Notes: a model not told the origin generated them from the sequence alone. A DNA stretch of 11,230 nucleotides from Chloroflexota bacterium (GCA_011053085.1 DSBE01000153.1:1-11230); one strand, 5' to 3'; positions 1 through 8,611 are shown, counted from the stretch's first letter. Program-made: numbers and translations.

Positions 1-48
1 AGCAAGGGCAGGATCAACAAACGCATCTATGTTGCTATTGAAGAATAA
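1..48 (+). CDS. 3' end of an unidentified gene (partial)
   Basis: Reading frame 1 is open from the first base and stops at TAA 46-48, giving a 15-residue tail rich in Lys, Arg, Ile and Glu (ends VAIEE). The call rests on the open frame, plausible codon use, and the strong plus-strand hairpin terminator about 155 bases downstream, which otherwise has no plus-strand gene to serve. The fragment is too short to name a family, and a chance open frame cannot be excluded. Confidence 0.45.
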   Translation, partial: SKGRINKRIYVAIEE

Positions 49-162
49 TGGTATTTTTGGCATCAACCTCTACATTTATCCAGTAAAGACTGGCCATTTG
101 CAGGATGTATGAAAACGATTTCATCGGTATACTGGGTATGTAAATGGTGATTGGTACATAAT

Positions 163-199
163 TACTGGTAGCAAGTTTATTGGTAGTAATTACAGGTAG
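163..199 (+). repeat. Three short GGTAG-type direct repeats
   Basis: Three near-copies of a 9-mer follow each other: TACTGGTAG (163-171), TATTGGTAG (178-186) and TACAGGTAG (191-199), spaced 15 and 13 bases apart. They lie between the end of the first partial gene and its terminator hairpin. Purpose unknown; in AT-rich 3' untranslated DNA this may be chance or replication slippage. Confidence 0.35.
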
Positions 200-202
200 C
201 GC

Positions 203-236
203 AAATGACTCGAGGCACGGCGTGCTCGAGTCATTT
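203..236 (+). terminator. Rho-independent terminator
   Basis: An 11-bp stem (203-213 with 226-236) continues past one bulged G (214) into 4 more GC-rich pairs (215-218 with 222-225), with a GGC loop at 219-221. It is followed on the plus strand by TTTCTTTT. The T tract points to termination of plus-strand transcription from the gene ending at 48. The minus-strand gene ends at 279, and the same hairpin could also stop its transcript, although the T run on that side is only three bases. Confidence 0.8.
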
Positions 237-278
237 CTTTTAAAAGAATATCTGGTAACGTGAATGGCATGCCTGGCT

Positions 279-1052
279 CTATAGCAGTTGGTCGATCACC
301 ACAAACAACAGATACAGGAAAGAAACCACCAGTGTCAACCCGCCGGGAATCACCAGCAGCAGGGTGAACAGCCTGGCTTTTGAAGATTGCGAGGCTACCT
401 CACCAAGGACCTGTTCAGGGGGTAGGCTGGTGAGTACCATGGGTTGGCCTTTGGCTTTCATGATCCAGGTTTCACCCTGATGGGCCTGGGTGCTGCCCAT
501 TACGGTGACAGGGTCATCAACGGCCAGGGCCCACAGAAAAAAGCGGAACTGCCCATGTTGAAAGAGTGAGGGATCGATTTTCAATTGCTGGACGGCGCTG
601 GTTAGTTGCGCCTGGTCAGGCTGGCGGCTGCTGCCCAGCAGGTTCTTGTCAACATTCTGCGGATTCACCCACACCTGACCGGTCTCATCCGCCAGCAGAA
701 AGGGAGTTGTTTTTATCTGGTCAAGGAAGGGGCGCCAGCCGGGGCGCTGATCAGCATCACCGCCCTGCCATTTTTCTATCCTTAGCCGGAGCAGGGCATA
801 GGGCGGCGCATCGCCGCCATCGCTGCTATCTGCCATACGGTTGATGCGGCCATACACCTTGACCCATTCTATTCCCGGCTGGACCTGGGCGACCTTTATC
901 AGGGGCACAATGTGGAGCGTGTCCCTGAGCGAACCTCGTTTGCGGGAGGAGAGGAAGATGATGGTTGCAATCAGAAGCGGAGCTACGCCGCATAACATGG
1001 TGAAACAGCCAATAAACAGAAGATTTGGGAGCAAGTCCATGAAATTATCCAT
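279..1052 (-). CDS. GIDE-like two-TM membrane protein
   Basis: 257 residues. A hydrophobic segment lies at about 8-35, followed by a basic stop (SSRKRG). A soluble beta-rich domain spans roughly 45-215, and a second hydrophobic segment spans about 228-255. The plan of TM, domain, TM matches the GIDE domain family (known from the mitochondrial E3 ligase MUL1/MAPL, and found in bacteria without a RING finger). The recognisable elements are a V-x-G-R-I strand at 65-70, a PFLLADETGQVWVNP segment at 117-131, a 'DDPVTVMGS' segment at 179-187, and a PMVLTSLPPEQ segment just before TM2. I see no RING cysteines. ATG 1050-1052 was chosen because it opens the first TM segment; GGGA lies upstream. The bacterial function is unknown. 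Assignment is by pattern memory, not alignment. Confidence 0.7.
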   Translation of the reverse strand: MDNFMDLLPNLLFIGCFTMLCGVAPLLIATIIFLSSRKRGSLRDTLHIVPLIKVAQVQPGIEWVKVYGRINRMADSSDGGDAPPYALLRLRIEKWQGGDADQRPGWRPFLDQIKTTPFLLADETGQVWVNPQNVDKNLLGSSRQPDQAQLTSAVQQLKIDPSLFQHGQFRFFLWALAVDDPVTVMGSTQAHQGETWIMKAKGQPMVLTSLPPEQVLGEVASQSSKARLFTLLLVIPGGLTLVVSFLYLLFVVIDQLL

Positions 1053-1081
1053 CTTGTTTTTCTTTCCCTATGGAAAACCCC

Positions 1082-1111
1082 ATCAATGGAAATCACCCAC
1101 CATCCATTGAT
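1082..1111. promoter_or_regulatory. 9-bp inverted repeat, possible operator or leader hairpin
   Basis: ATCAATGGA (1082-1090) and TCCATTGAT (1103-1111) are perfect inverted copies separated by 12 bases. They sit between the candidate minus-strand -10 at 1118-1123 and the start of the gene ending at 1052. The repeat would therefore cover the transcript start and early leader of that gene. It could be a repressor site or an RNA hairpin. There is no T run that would make it a terminator. Confidence 0.4.
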
Positions 1112-1117
1112 AACCCC

Positions 1118-1123
1118 ATTATA
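1118..1123 (-). promoter_or_regulatory. Candidate -10 for the GIDE-like gene
   Basis: A perfect TATAAT reads on the minus strand about 65 bases upstream of the start codon. No convincing -35 is present at 16-18 bases; the region is C-rich. Support is the single hexamer and its position only. Confidence 0.35.
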
Positions 1124-1147
1124 CAACGCGGTATGTCGCGGGAGTAT

Positions 1148-1165
1148 ATTGTACGACCATACAAT
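1148..1165. promoter_or_regulatory. ATTGTA-N6-TACAAT inverted repeat
   Basis: Perfect 6-bp half-sites ATTGTA (1148-1153) and TACAAT (1160-1165) with a 6-base spacer lie in the divergent region between the GIDE-like gene and proS. The arrangement suits a dimeric regulator, but half-sites this short and AT-rich arise easily by chance. Confidence 0.3.
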
Positions 1166-1242
1166 TGTGTGAATTCGACGAAACCTGCGTTACATGGGGG
1201 CGATAAGGGTGCTGAGGCAGAAGAGAGAGGGAATTTCTTTAG

Positions 1243-2718
<1,476 letters not shown>

Positions 2719-2751
2719 GCGGTGTGACAGGGCAGGAAAGGCAGGTGGGCT

Positions 2752-3579
2752 GTGCCATCCTTCCAATTAAAGCAATTCCAGCAGCAACTGAACCAATTGC
2801 TTTTGGCATTTTCCTTGCCGAAGGAGTTTCATGCGCAGTTAACGGCGCTGTTCGAACGTTATGAGCAGCCTGGTTATCGTTATAGCCGTGAGGTGAAAGC
2901 CCTGCCGGAGCCAGCCTATCACCTGCCTGGCGTTATGTTAGAGGAGATCCAAATCCCATTTTCGGCACTGGCGCAAGAGCGTCCACGTCCGGCATTGTTG
3001 CTGGCGCAGGAATGCTGGCAGGATGCCTATTTTGAAACCAAATGGGTGGCTGCGCTGGTGCTGGGACAGGCGCCTTTGTTTGATGTATCGCTGTTGATCG
3101 AAGCCATCAACGGTATGCTGGCACATGCACCTGCTGCAGAACATCAATTGCTTTTGTTCGAACGAGGGGCGCGCCGGCTGCGAGAAGAGCGCTTTGATGT
3201 CTGGACAGACATGATCGCTGGCTGGTTGGGACAGGCTGACACCTGCGCCCGCGGGCTTTATGCGCTGTTGAGTGTGGTGGAAGCCGGTGATGATGCTCAT
3301 CTGCCAACTGTTTTCCGCCTGCTGGAAAAACCTTTGGCGGATGCAGATGCAAACTTGCGGCCATTTTTGCAGCGACTTGTGGCAGCGCTTTCACAGCGTT
3401 CTTTGCCTGAGACCGCCCATTTTCTCTATGAAATAGCGATTAATTTCTATGCAGAAGAACGGCTGCGGTTCTTCCGTTCTCTTTATCGCAGTATGCCGCG
3501 TGAACAACGCGCGTTTATCGCACAGGGTTTTCGGCGCGGAGTGACATTACTGGCGGACGAACAGGCGGCTGACGAATGA
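2752..3579 (+). CDS. All-helical HEAT-like protein of unknown function
   Basis: 275 residues, soluble, no signal peptide. The sequence is almost entirely amphipathic helices. A segment around 95-105 (FETKWVAALVLGQ) resembles a HEAT or AlkD-like repeat, in which acidic and aromatic residues precede an aliphatic helix. I cannot find AlkD catalytic residues and do not claim DNA glycosylase activity. The start is GTG 2752-2754, supported by AGGTGG close upstream and AGGAAAGG slightly further; no ATG occurs near. It lies 33 bases after proS and overlaps the sirtuin start by ATGA, so translation of the two is probably coupled. It may be a partner or scaffold for the sirtuin, but that is inference from gene order only. 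Confidence 0.75.
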   Translation: MPSFQLKQFQQQLNQLLLAFSLPKEFHAQLTALFERYEQPGYRYSREVKALPEPAYHLPGVMLEEIQIPFSALAQERPRPALLLAQECWQDAYFETKWVAALVLGQAPLFDVSLLIEAINGMLAHAPAAEHQLLLFERGARRLREERFDVWTDMIAGWLGQADTCARGLYALLSVVEAGDDAHLPTVFRLLEKPLADADANLRPFLQRLVAALSQRSLPETAHFLYEIAINFYAEERLRFFRSLYRSMPREQRAFIAQGFRRGVTLLADEQAADE

Positions 3580-4349
3580 TAAACCCACAGTTGGTGGAAG
3601 TGGCGGCGTTCAAACTGCTGCAGGCCCGAAGGGCGGTGGCATTTACCGGCGCGGGCATCTCGGTGGAGAGCGGTATCCCGCCATTCCGTGGGCCGGGCGG
3701 TTTGTGGATGAAATATGACCCTTCCTTTTTGGAATTGCGTTACTTTCTGCGCCATCCTGAAGATGCCTGGCGGGTGATCCGTGAGATTTTTTACGACCAG
3801 TTCGCGCAGGCAGCACCGAATGATGCCCACAAAGTGCTGGCGCAATGGGAAGGCGAAGGGCTGTTGGCAGGCGGGGTGATCACCCAGAATATCGACCATC
3901 TGCACCAGGCTGCTGGTTCACAGCGGGTGATCGAATTCCATGGCAGTAACCAGTCTCTGGTGTGTCTTGATTGCGGAGAACGTGTAGAGGCTACACCGCA
4001 GGTATTTAACGTGTTTCCGCCGGTCTGCCCGGTATGCGGTTCGGTGTTGAAACCAGATTTTGTTTTTTTCAGCGAAGGTATTCCTGCGCAGGCTTATGAT
4101 GATGCTTACCATGAAACCAAAGTGGCTGATGTATGGGTGGTGGTTGGCACCACCGGCGAGGTGATGCCAGCCTGTGGCATGCCGATCGAGGCCAAACGCA
4201 ATCGTGCCACTATCATTGAGATCAATATCCAGGCCTCTGAATTCACTGACACGATCAGCGACATTTTTCTGCGCTGTTCAGCCAGCGAAGGATTACTGGC
4301 GCTCAACAACGCCATTCAGCAACTGCGGCGCGAGGGGTTGGATCACTAA
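3576..4349 (+). CDS. Sir2-family NAD-dependent protein deacetylase
   Basis: Removes acyl groups from protein lysines using NAD, giving nicotinamide and O-acyl-ADP-ribose. It has 257 residues, a usual length for bacterial and archaeal sirtuins. Visible signatures are GAGIS (25-29), SGIPPFRG (32-39), TQNIDHLH (103-110), catalytic His122 in FHGS, zinc Cys130/133/151/154, VVGTTGEVMP (189-198) and EIN (215-217). The GLWMKYDP stretch after FRG recalls archaeal Sir2 enzymes. The Tyr-x-x-Arg pair that marks desuccinylases (SIRT5, CobB) is not evident before APNDAH: the local sequence is FYDQF. Plain deacetylation is therefore the better guess. The start ATG overlaps the upstream stop (ATGA). The gene converges on 4363-5535, leaving 13 bases and no visible terminator. 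Confidence 0.95.
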   Translation: MINPQLVEVAAFKLLQARRAVAFTGAGISVESGIPPFRGPGGLWMKYDPSFLELRYFLRHPEDAWRVIREIFYDQFAQAAPNDAHKVLAQWEGEGLLAGGVITQNIDHLHQAAGSQRVIEFHGSNQSLVCLDCGERVEATPQVFNVFPPVCPVCGSVLKPDFVFFSEGIPAQAYDDAYHETKVADVWVVVGTTGEVMPACGMPIEAKRNRATIIEINIQASEFTDTISDIFLRCSASEGLLALNNAIQQLRREGLDH

Positions 4350-4362
4350 ATCGTCGATATTC

Positions 4363-5535
4363 TTAAATGGTAGCCGAGCATAAATTTTTACCGGCTTCCA
4401 GCTCCATAGCACGCTCTTCAGATACCTCCAGTAAGGCATGGTTAATGCGCAGGATTTCCAGGTATTCTTCAGGCGCTTCGGCTGCCCCCTTGAGCACGTA
4501 AGCAGAGAACTCTTCCTGGGTCATGGGGCGCAGCATGGGATTGCTGTGACGCAAATCGCCCAGGGTTGCGGCGACCAGTCCATCGGCGTTGATCTCGCTG
4601 AACAGTTGGAAATGGGCGGGCAGGATGATGGTGTCATCATTTACAAACGGTTTCAGCCGCTTGTTCAGGCTCTCATAGAGGATTTCTGCCCAGGACTCGC
4701 CCTTGCCCATCAAATCCGGCCGTCCGACGGATTGGATGAAGATACCGTCGCCGCTGAACAAGAATTGTTTTTGCTGCGGGGTGGTGAGTAAGAAATTGGT
4801 CATGCCGAGGGTATGGCCGGGGAACCAGATGGCACGCAGGGTAAAATCCCCGATGGTGAAGATGTCACCGTCCCACAGAGGTTGGTAGCTTATCTGCATG
4901 GGCAGGCGGTCGACCAGGTGTTTGGCGTCGTAAGGGTGTTTGTGATAGGGTGCGCCGCTGATGTCTGCCAAAAAACGTCCGCCGCTGATGCGGTCGGCGT
5001 GGTTGTGGGTGTCAAAGATATGGGTCAGCCGGGCGTTATGGGCATCGATCAGATCCAGATATTCCTGCGTATCACGCATGGGGTCGATCAGGGCAGCTTC
5101 GCCTTGACTGACGATCAGGTAACTGAGATCGCCGCGGCCGGGGCGCGCCACCTGCAGGATGCTGCCGGCTGTATCGGTGAACACAGAGGTGGTCTGGTAA
5201 AAAGAACGCCAGGCGCGCAATCCGCCGTCCAGCCACACCATGTCAAACGGATAGTCTTTGATGATATCCATGACGATGCGGGTTTTGTTACCGCTGCGGC
5301 AGATGAAAACCAGTTTTCCGGCTGGCAATTTGGCCAGGGCGGCGGGCAGGTCGTCCTCGAATTCGATATAAGGGATATGTACAAGCTGGTAACCGTCATC
5401 CTGGTTGTAATCATTGCTGTTAAACAGATCAGGCATGCGCACATCCACGAAAGTGAAAGGTTTTGGCTGGCGCATTAATTGATACAGGTCATAGACGTTA
5501 ATTTTGAATTGGTCAATGTGCTTTGTCGTCATCAT
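4363..5535 (-). CDS. Rhodanese / persulfide dioxygenase-like MBL-fold fusion
   Basis: 390 residues, cytosolic. Residues 10-115 form a rhodanese domain with active-site Cys79 in CRSGNKTR. Residues 125-335 form a metallo-beta-lactamase fold close to ETHE1-type persulfide dioxygenases: THNHADRISGG (176-186), FPGHT (238-242), SGDGIFIQSVGRPDL (261-275) and PAH (306-308). The MBL motif reads H177-x-H179-x-D181-R182, with Arg where HxHxDH enzymes have His. In ETHE1 the single iron uses the first His, a later His and an Asp, matched here by H177, H241 and D263, so the substitution is compatible with activity. The likely role is oxidising glutathione or other persulfides to sulfite, with sulfur transfer by the rhodanese. 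The first of two adjacent ATGs is taken; AGGCG lies 8 bases upstream. A related hydrolase role is the alternative. Confidence 0.88.
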   Translation of the reverse strand: MMTTKHIDQFKINVYDLYQLMRQPKPFTFVDVRMPDLFNSNDYNQDDGYQLVHIPYIEFEDDLPAALAKLPAGKLVFICRSGNKTRIVMDIIKDYPFDMVWLDGGLRAWRSFYQTTSVFTDTAGSILQVARPGRGDLSYLIVSQGEAALIDPMRDTQEYLDLIDAHNARLTHIFDTHNHADRISGGRFLADISGAPYHKHPYDAKHLVDRLPMQISYQPLWDGDIFTIGDFTLRAIWFPGHTLGMTNFLLTTPQQKQFLFSGDGIFIQSVGRPDLMGKGESWAEILYESLNKRLKPFVNDDTIILPAHFQLFSEINADGLVAATLGDLRHSNPMLRPMTQEEFSAYVLKGAAEAPEEYLEILRINHALLEVSEERAMELEAGKNLCSATI

Positions 5536-5552
5536 GAGGGGTTCGCCTGAGG

Positions 5553-5580
5553 GTTATTTCGGTTATTAGGATACGGTCAA
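5553..5580 (-). promoter_or_regulatory. Candidate promoter of the rhodanese/MBL gene
   Basis: On the minus strand TTGACC (5580-5575) is followed after 16 bases by AATAAC (5558-5553), about 18 bases before the start codon. The -35 matches 5 of 6 consensus bases and the -10 matches 4 of 6. The implied leader is very short. GGTTATT occurs twice in tandem here (5552-5558 and 5561-5567). Confidence 0.4.
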
Positions 5581-5677
5581 AGCGTTGCATAGCTGTGTCA
5601 GTCGCGGGTACTATCGTATTATCAAGGATATTTCTACTTCAATGATATTAGAAAGGGGTAAGAACAGGGTATTTTCT

Positions 5678-5709
5678 TTGTACAGGTTTGGCATGATTTC
5701 ATGTAGAAT
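5678..5709 (+). promoter_or_regulatory. Weak candidate promoter of the lipoprotein gene
   Basis: TAGAAT at 5704-5709 (5 of 6 to TATAAT) has TG just upstream (5702-5703). TTGTAC at 5678-5683 is the nearest -35-like hexamer, but its 20-base spacing is too long. If the -10 is real, transcription would start only a few bases before the ATG at 5720, giving an almost leaderless message. This fits the absence of a good Shine-Dalgarno sequence. Confidence 0.3.
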
Positions 5710-5719
5710 AAAGTCAGAA

Positions 5720-6883
5720 ATGAACCAACCAATCCGAAACTCTCGCAAAATTGGATTTTTCATAAGCCTGGCCATCCTGGCGCTGTTGTTGTCGGCTTGC
5801 AACCTGTTCTCAGGTGTGCGCCAGGGTGCAGTCGAATTGAGTGTGGCGCAACTGCTGCAAACAGAGACCGTGACAGCCCTGTACGCCAGACAGACAGAGT
5901 TTGCCGCGCCGGTTAAACAGATCTTCCTGACCCGTACCTATGAGGCGCAAATAGCGCCGACAGAGACGCTGCAGCCGACAATGGCTGATGTGGGTGATGA
6001 GGAAGAACAGGCAACCGCAACGCCGGAGGCAGAAGCGCCCACAGAAACGCCGGTGATCGTGCCAACCTATACCCCGACCTATTTCCCAACAGCGACTATC
6101 GGGCCAACCAACACCCCGCGCCCGCCGCAGCCTACTCCCACACCGCGTATCTCTGCCGAGATGGAGCAGCGCATTTATAACGCGCGCGTGTTGATCCTCG
6201 AAGATATCGTCGGGCATCCGGTGCTGGTGCCCCGCCTTGACGCCATCATCGCTCGCATGGGCATGAACACGGACAACGTTTACAACTATCACGATGCCAC
6301 TGGATTCTTTGTCGAAGCTTTGGAAGCCGGCGAAGAGTGGGATTTGATCATCGTGGCAACAGAAAAACGCACCGACGCGCGTCTGGCGATCTGGGAAACC
6401 TTGCATGAATATGCCCAAAACGGCACTGCCATCATTGTAGAGGCATGGTACCTGGACGAGGTCAGCGGCGGCTCGATCAAACCGCTGCTGGATGATTGTG
6501 GGGTAAAGGTGCATAACAACTGGTTCCGTGACGAAAGCCACGAAGCTTATCAATTTGTGGTGGTGGATGTGGCAGATAACAACCACCGCCTGTTTAACCG
6601 CCCGCGCAAGGTCAATATGCCCCTGATCCCGACCTTTTTCTGGGAGGGGGATGTGGGCGACCAGATGTCGGTGCTGCCGTTGGGGCATGCCGCCATTATC
6701 GGCGGATTGAACACACGCCACTCCATTTATTACGGCTTGATCACAGAATGCCTGGAAGAACGCATGGTGCTGCAGACCTTCTCCACCCATGATTATCGCA
6801 AAATCGATACAATGAACCTGTGGGAAAATTACATATACAACACCCTGCTGGCGCATTTCCAGTATCTTGACCGACAGCCGTAA
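5720..6883 (+). CDS. Lipoprotein with Thr/Pro linker and Rossmann/GATase-like domain
   Basis: 387 residues from ATG 5720. The start is set by the signal peptide it opens: basic n-region (RNSRK), hydrophobic core, and lipobox LLSAC with Cys27 as the lipidated residue. The frame extends upstream to a TTG at 5585, but that would bury the signal peptide. Residues 28-90 are helical and polar, and about 95-144 are an extended Thr/Pro/Glu-rich linker ending in PQPTPTP. The remainder (about 150-387) alternates strands and helices: VLILEDIVGHP, WDLIIVATE, GTAIIVEAW, AAIIGGL. This suggests a Rossmann-type or class I glutamine-amidotransferase-like (ThuA-like) fold. I see no Cys-His-Glu triad and do not assign an enzyme. 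It is probably surface-anchored outside the membrane. It shares a terminator with the convergent M20 gene. Confidence 0.82.
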   Translation: MNQPIRNSRKIGFFISLAILALLLSACNLFSGVRQGAVELSVAQLLQTETVTALYARQTEFAAPVKQIFLTRTYEAQIAPTETLQPTMADVGDEEEQATATPEAEAPTETPVIVPTYTPTYFPTATIGPTNTPRPPQPTPTPRISAEMEQRIYNARVLILEDIVGHPVLVPRLDAIIARMGMNTDNVYNYHDATGFFVEALEAGEEWDLIIVATEKRTDARLAIWETLHEYAQNGTAIIVEAWYLDEVSGGSIKPLLDDCGVKVHNNWFRDESHEAYQFVVVDVADNNHRLFNRPRKVNMPLIPTFFWEGDVGDQMSVLPLGHAAIIGGLNTRHSIYYGLITECLEERMVLQTFSTHDYRKIDTMNLWENYIYNTLLAHFQYLDRQP

Positions 6884-6932
6884 CGTTTATTTTGTTTTTG
6901 ACCATTGCGCAGCTTCAAGGGTAAATAAAAAG

Positions 6933-6956
6933 CGCCCCACTTTTTTCAGTGGGGCG
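6933..6956. terminator. Bidirectional hairpin terminator
   Basis: CGCCCCACT (6933-6941) pairs with AGTGGGGCG (6948-6956) over 9 perfect, mostly GC pairs with a TTTTTC loop. On the plus strand GTTTTTG follows after a few bases. On the minus strand CTTTTTATTT follows immediately. It lies between the lipoprotein stop (6883) and the M20 stop (6979) and can serve both convergent genes. Confidence 0.88.
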
Positions 6957-6978
6957 GTGAGTTTTTGTTGCGAGGTCT

Positions 6979-8472
6979 TTATTCCACCCAGCGGGCTTGC
7001 GCCCAGCGCTGCAGCATGGCGCTCATGAAGGCTACTGCCTGATGAAATTGATCAACGGTGATGTATTCATTGATATTATGTACAGAACCGAGTTGGTCGC
7101 CTTCCATCTTGATGGGGGAGAAGCGGAAGACATTTTCGCTCAGTTCATTGTAGTAGCGGGCATCAGTAGCGCCCATGACCGTGTAGGGGGCAACGGCGAC
7201 ATCGCCGAAGGTGTCTTTGATGCAGGCAACGAGGTGGTCGAAGGCGGGCGAATTCGGGTCAGATACGCCGGAAGCTTCCCATGGATGTTCACCGCTGATC
7301 TTCACTTCCAGATCAAAGGGTTTTACCAGGTATTTGACGAATTCGATCACGCTTTCGATGGTGTCGCCGGGTGACAGGCGGAAGTTGACGAAGGCGGAGG
7401 CTTCGGAAGGCAGTACATTGTCCTTTACGCCGCCATTGATGATGGTGACGGCAGTGGTGGTACGGATCATGGCTGCCATGCGGGGAGCGGACTCGAAGCG
7501 CTTTTTCAGATAGCCATTGAACAGCCACATGTTGGCGAAGGCAAGCCGCATGAGAAAGGGGGTGTGTTTGCCCATGGTTTCAAACATGGGCTGAACGCGG
7601 TGAGGGATACCGGGAATGGGGTTATTCTCCAGATAGGCAATGCCGCGCGCCAGGCGGCCGATGGTGGTCACGGCGGGGGGCATAGAACTGTGTCCGCCGC
7701 TGCCGCTGGCTTTGATCTCCAGGGTGAGGTAGCCTTTTTCGCAATTGCCAACCAGTGCAACCGGTACTTTCACGCCGGGGATCTGGCTTTCTAACACAGC
7801 GCCGCCTTCATCCATGACAGCAGCGAAGTGGATGTTCTGCGCTTTGAAGTGTTCTGTAATCAATTTCTGTCCCTGTGTGCCGCCGATCTCTTCATCCTGT
7901 CCGAACGCCAGATAGACCGTGCGTTCAGGCTGATAGCCGGCGTTGATGAGACCCTCAACAGCTTCCATGGCAGCGACCATCTGGCCTTTGACATCCAGCG
8001 TACCGCGGCCCCAGATTTTGCCGTCAACGATGGCGCCGCTGAAGGGTGGCTGGGTCCATTGGTCGAGGCTGGCGGGGTCGGCCGGGACCACGTCCTGATG
8101 GGCCATGAACAGGATTGGATCCAGTTCCTGGTTGGTTCCTTGCCAGCGGTAAATGAGGTTGTGTCCAGCCAGGACAGTTTTCTCCAGGTTGGCCTCAATC
8201 AGGGGAAAGTCTTCTTGCAGGGTCTTGTGCAACTGGTCAAAGGCAGCCAGGTCGATTTTTTCACGTTCGAGGTCTGACACTGTGGCGCACTGGATGGCGT
8301 TGGCAAGGTGGGCAGCGAGGGAGTCTTTGTTAAAAGAAACCTGCACTGGCTCTGCTTTTACAGCGGATGCCTTCTTTTGGCTGCCGAAAGAAAAAGCACG
8401 CACCAGCGCGATGATGACGATGGCCAGCAAAAGCACGGCGATGCTTGCGAGGATGTAATAGAAAATGGGCAT
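6979..8472 (-). CDS. Membrane-anchored M20 family metallopeptidase
   Basis: 497 residues. One N-terminal TM segment (about 4-26) is followed by a basic, flexible stretch, which suggests a membrane anchor. The rest is an M20A (carboxypeptidase S / PM20D1-like) di-zinc hydrolase: AHQDVVP (124-130; zinc His125, Asp127), GRGTLDVKG (155-163; bridging Asp160), GQDEEIGG (191-198; general base Glu194, zinc Glu195), MDEGG (220-224; zinc Asp221) and zinc His465 in SVHNINEY. GGHSS (259-263) opens the lid domain. All metal ligands are present, so the enzyme should be active. PM20D1 relatives form and cleave N-acyl amino acids and others are carboxypeptidases; the substrate here is not deducible. AAGGAG lies seven bases before ATG 8470-8472 and fixes the start. 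Confidence 0.93.
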   Translation of the reverse strand: MPIFYYILASIAVLLLAIVIIALVRAFSFGSQKKASAVKAEPVQVSFNKDSLAAHLANAIQCATVSDLEREKIDLAAFDQLHKTLQEDFPLIEANLEKTVLAGHNLIYRWQGTNQELDPILFMAHQDVVPADPASLDQWTQPPFSGAIVDGKIWGRGTLDVKGQMVAAMEAVEGLINAGYQPERTVYLAFGQDEEIGGTQGQKLITEHFKAQNIHFAAVMDEGGAVLESQIPGVKVPVALVGNCEKGYLTLEIKASGSGGHSSMPPAVTTIGRLARGIAYLENNPIPGIPHRVQPMFETMGKHTPFLMRLAFANMWLFNGYLKKRFESAPRMAAMIRTTTAVTIINGGVKDNVLPSEASAFVNFRLSPGDTIESVIEFVKYLVKPFDLEVKISGEHPWEASGVSDPNSPAFDHLVACIKDTFGDVAVAPYTVMGATDARYYNELSENVFRFSPIKMEGDQLGSVHNINEYITVDQFHQAVAFMSAMLQRWAQARWVE

Positions 8473-8516
8473 GAAAACACTCCTTGTGTGTTAGGTCTGT
8501 GCGTTGTCTGGGTACG

Positions 8517-8546
8517 ATTTTACCTTGTTTTGAGGTTTTCTGTCGG
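8517..8546 (-). promoter_or_regulatory. Candidate promoter of the M20 gene
   Basis: On the minus strand CCGACA (8546-8541, 4 of 6 to TTGACA) is followed after 18 bases by TAAAAT (8522-8517, 5 of 6 to TATAAT). This places the start of transcription about 40 bases before the ATG. The ribosome site AAGGAG follows at 8485-8480. Confidence 0.45.
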
Positions 8547-8569
8547 GCGATGATTGCATAAAACGACAG
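8540..8569. promoter_or_regulatory. CTGTCG-N18-CGACAG inverted repeat
   Basis: CTGTCG (8540-8545) and CGACAG (8564-8569) are perfect inverted 6-mers 18 bases apart. The inner copy overlaps the candidate -35 of the M20 gene. This could be a regulator site for that gene. Half-sites are short, so confidence is low. Confidence 0.3.
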
Positions 8570-8582
8570 GTGAAGAGGGTTA

Positions 8583-8611
8583 TTGACTTAATAGAACAAT
8601 TGTTCTATTAT
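8583..8611 (+). promoter_or_regulatory. Sigma70-type promoter of the four-TM gene
   Basis: TTGACT (8583-8588, 5 of 6) and TATTAT (8606-8611, 5 of 6) are separated by the optimal 17 bases. The start of transcription should fall near 8618, followed by GGAGGT (8627-8632) and ATG 8638. This is the best-formed promoter in the window, and it is overlaid by a perfect palindrome. Confidence 0.75.
8589..8610. promoter_or_regulatory. Perfect 22-bp palindromic operator
   Basis: Eleven consecutive base pairs are symmetric about 8599/8600, with core AGAACAATTGTTCT. The palindrome fills exactly the spacer and most of the -10 of the promoter at 8583-8611, so a bound dimer would block RNA polymerase. The core fits GAAC-N4-GTTC, the LexA box of Gram-positive bacteria, but TetR- and MarR-type repressors also use such symmetric sites. 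TTATTGAC occurs as a direct repeat on both sides (8580-8587, 8608-8615). No T tract follows, so this is not a terminator. Confidence 0.75.

Noticed and set aside
4813..5478. Open frame (221 codons) on the plus strand inside the rhodanese/MBL gene
   Set aside because: It is antisense to clearly motif-bearing rhodanese and MBL domains, and it has no ribosome site or recognisable family.
5585..5719. Upstream TTG start extending the lipoprotein by 45 residues
   Set aside because: It would place a polar segment before the signal peptide; the lipobox demands the ATG at 5720.
5810..6856. Long open frame (348 codons) on the minus strand inside the lipoprotein gene
   Set aside because: Its product is His/Cys/Arg-rich with no domain pattern. 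The plus strand has a signal peptide, lipobox and coherent fold, so this is an antisense shadow.
8589..8610. Palindrome as a transcription terminator
   Set aside because: It is AT-rich, has no loop or T tract, and overlaps promoter elements; an operator explains it better.
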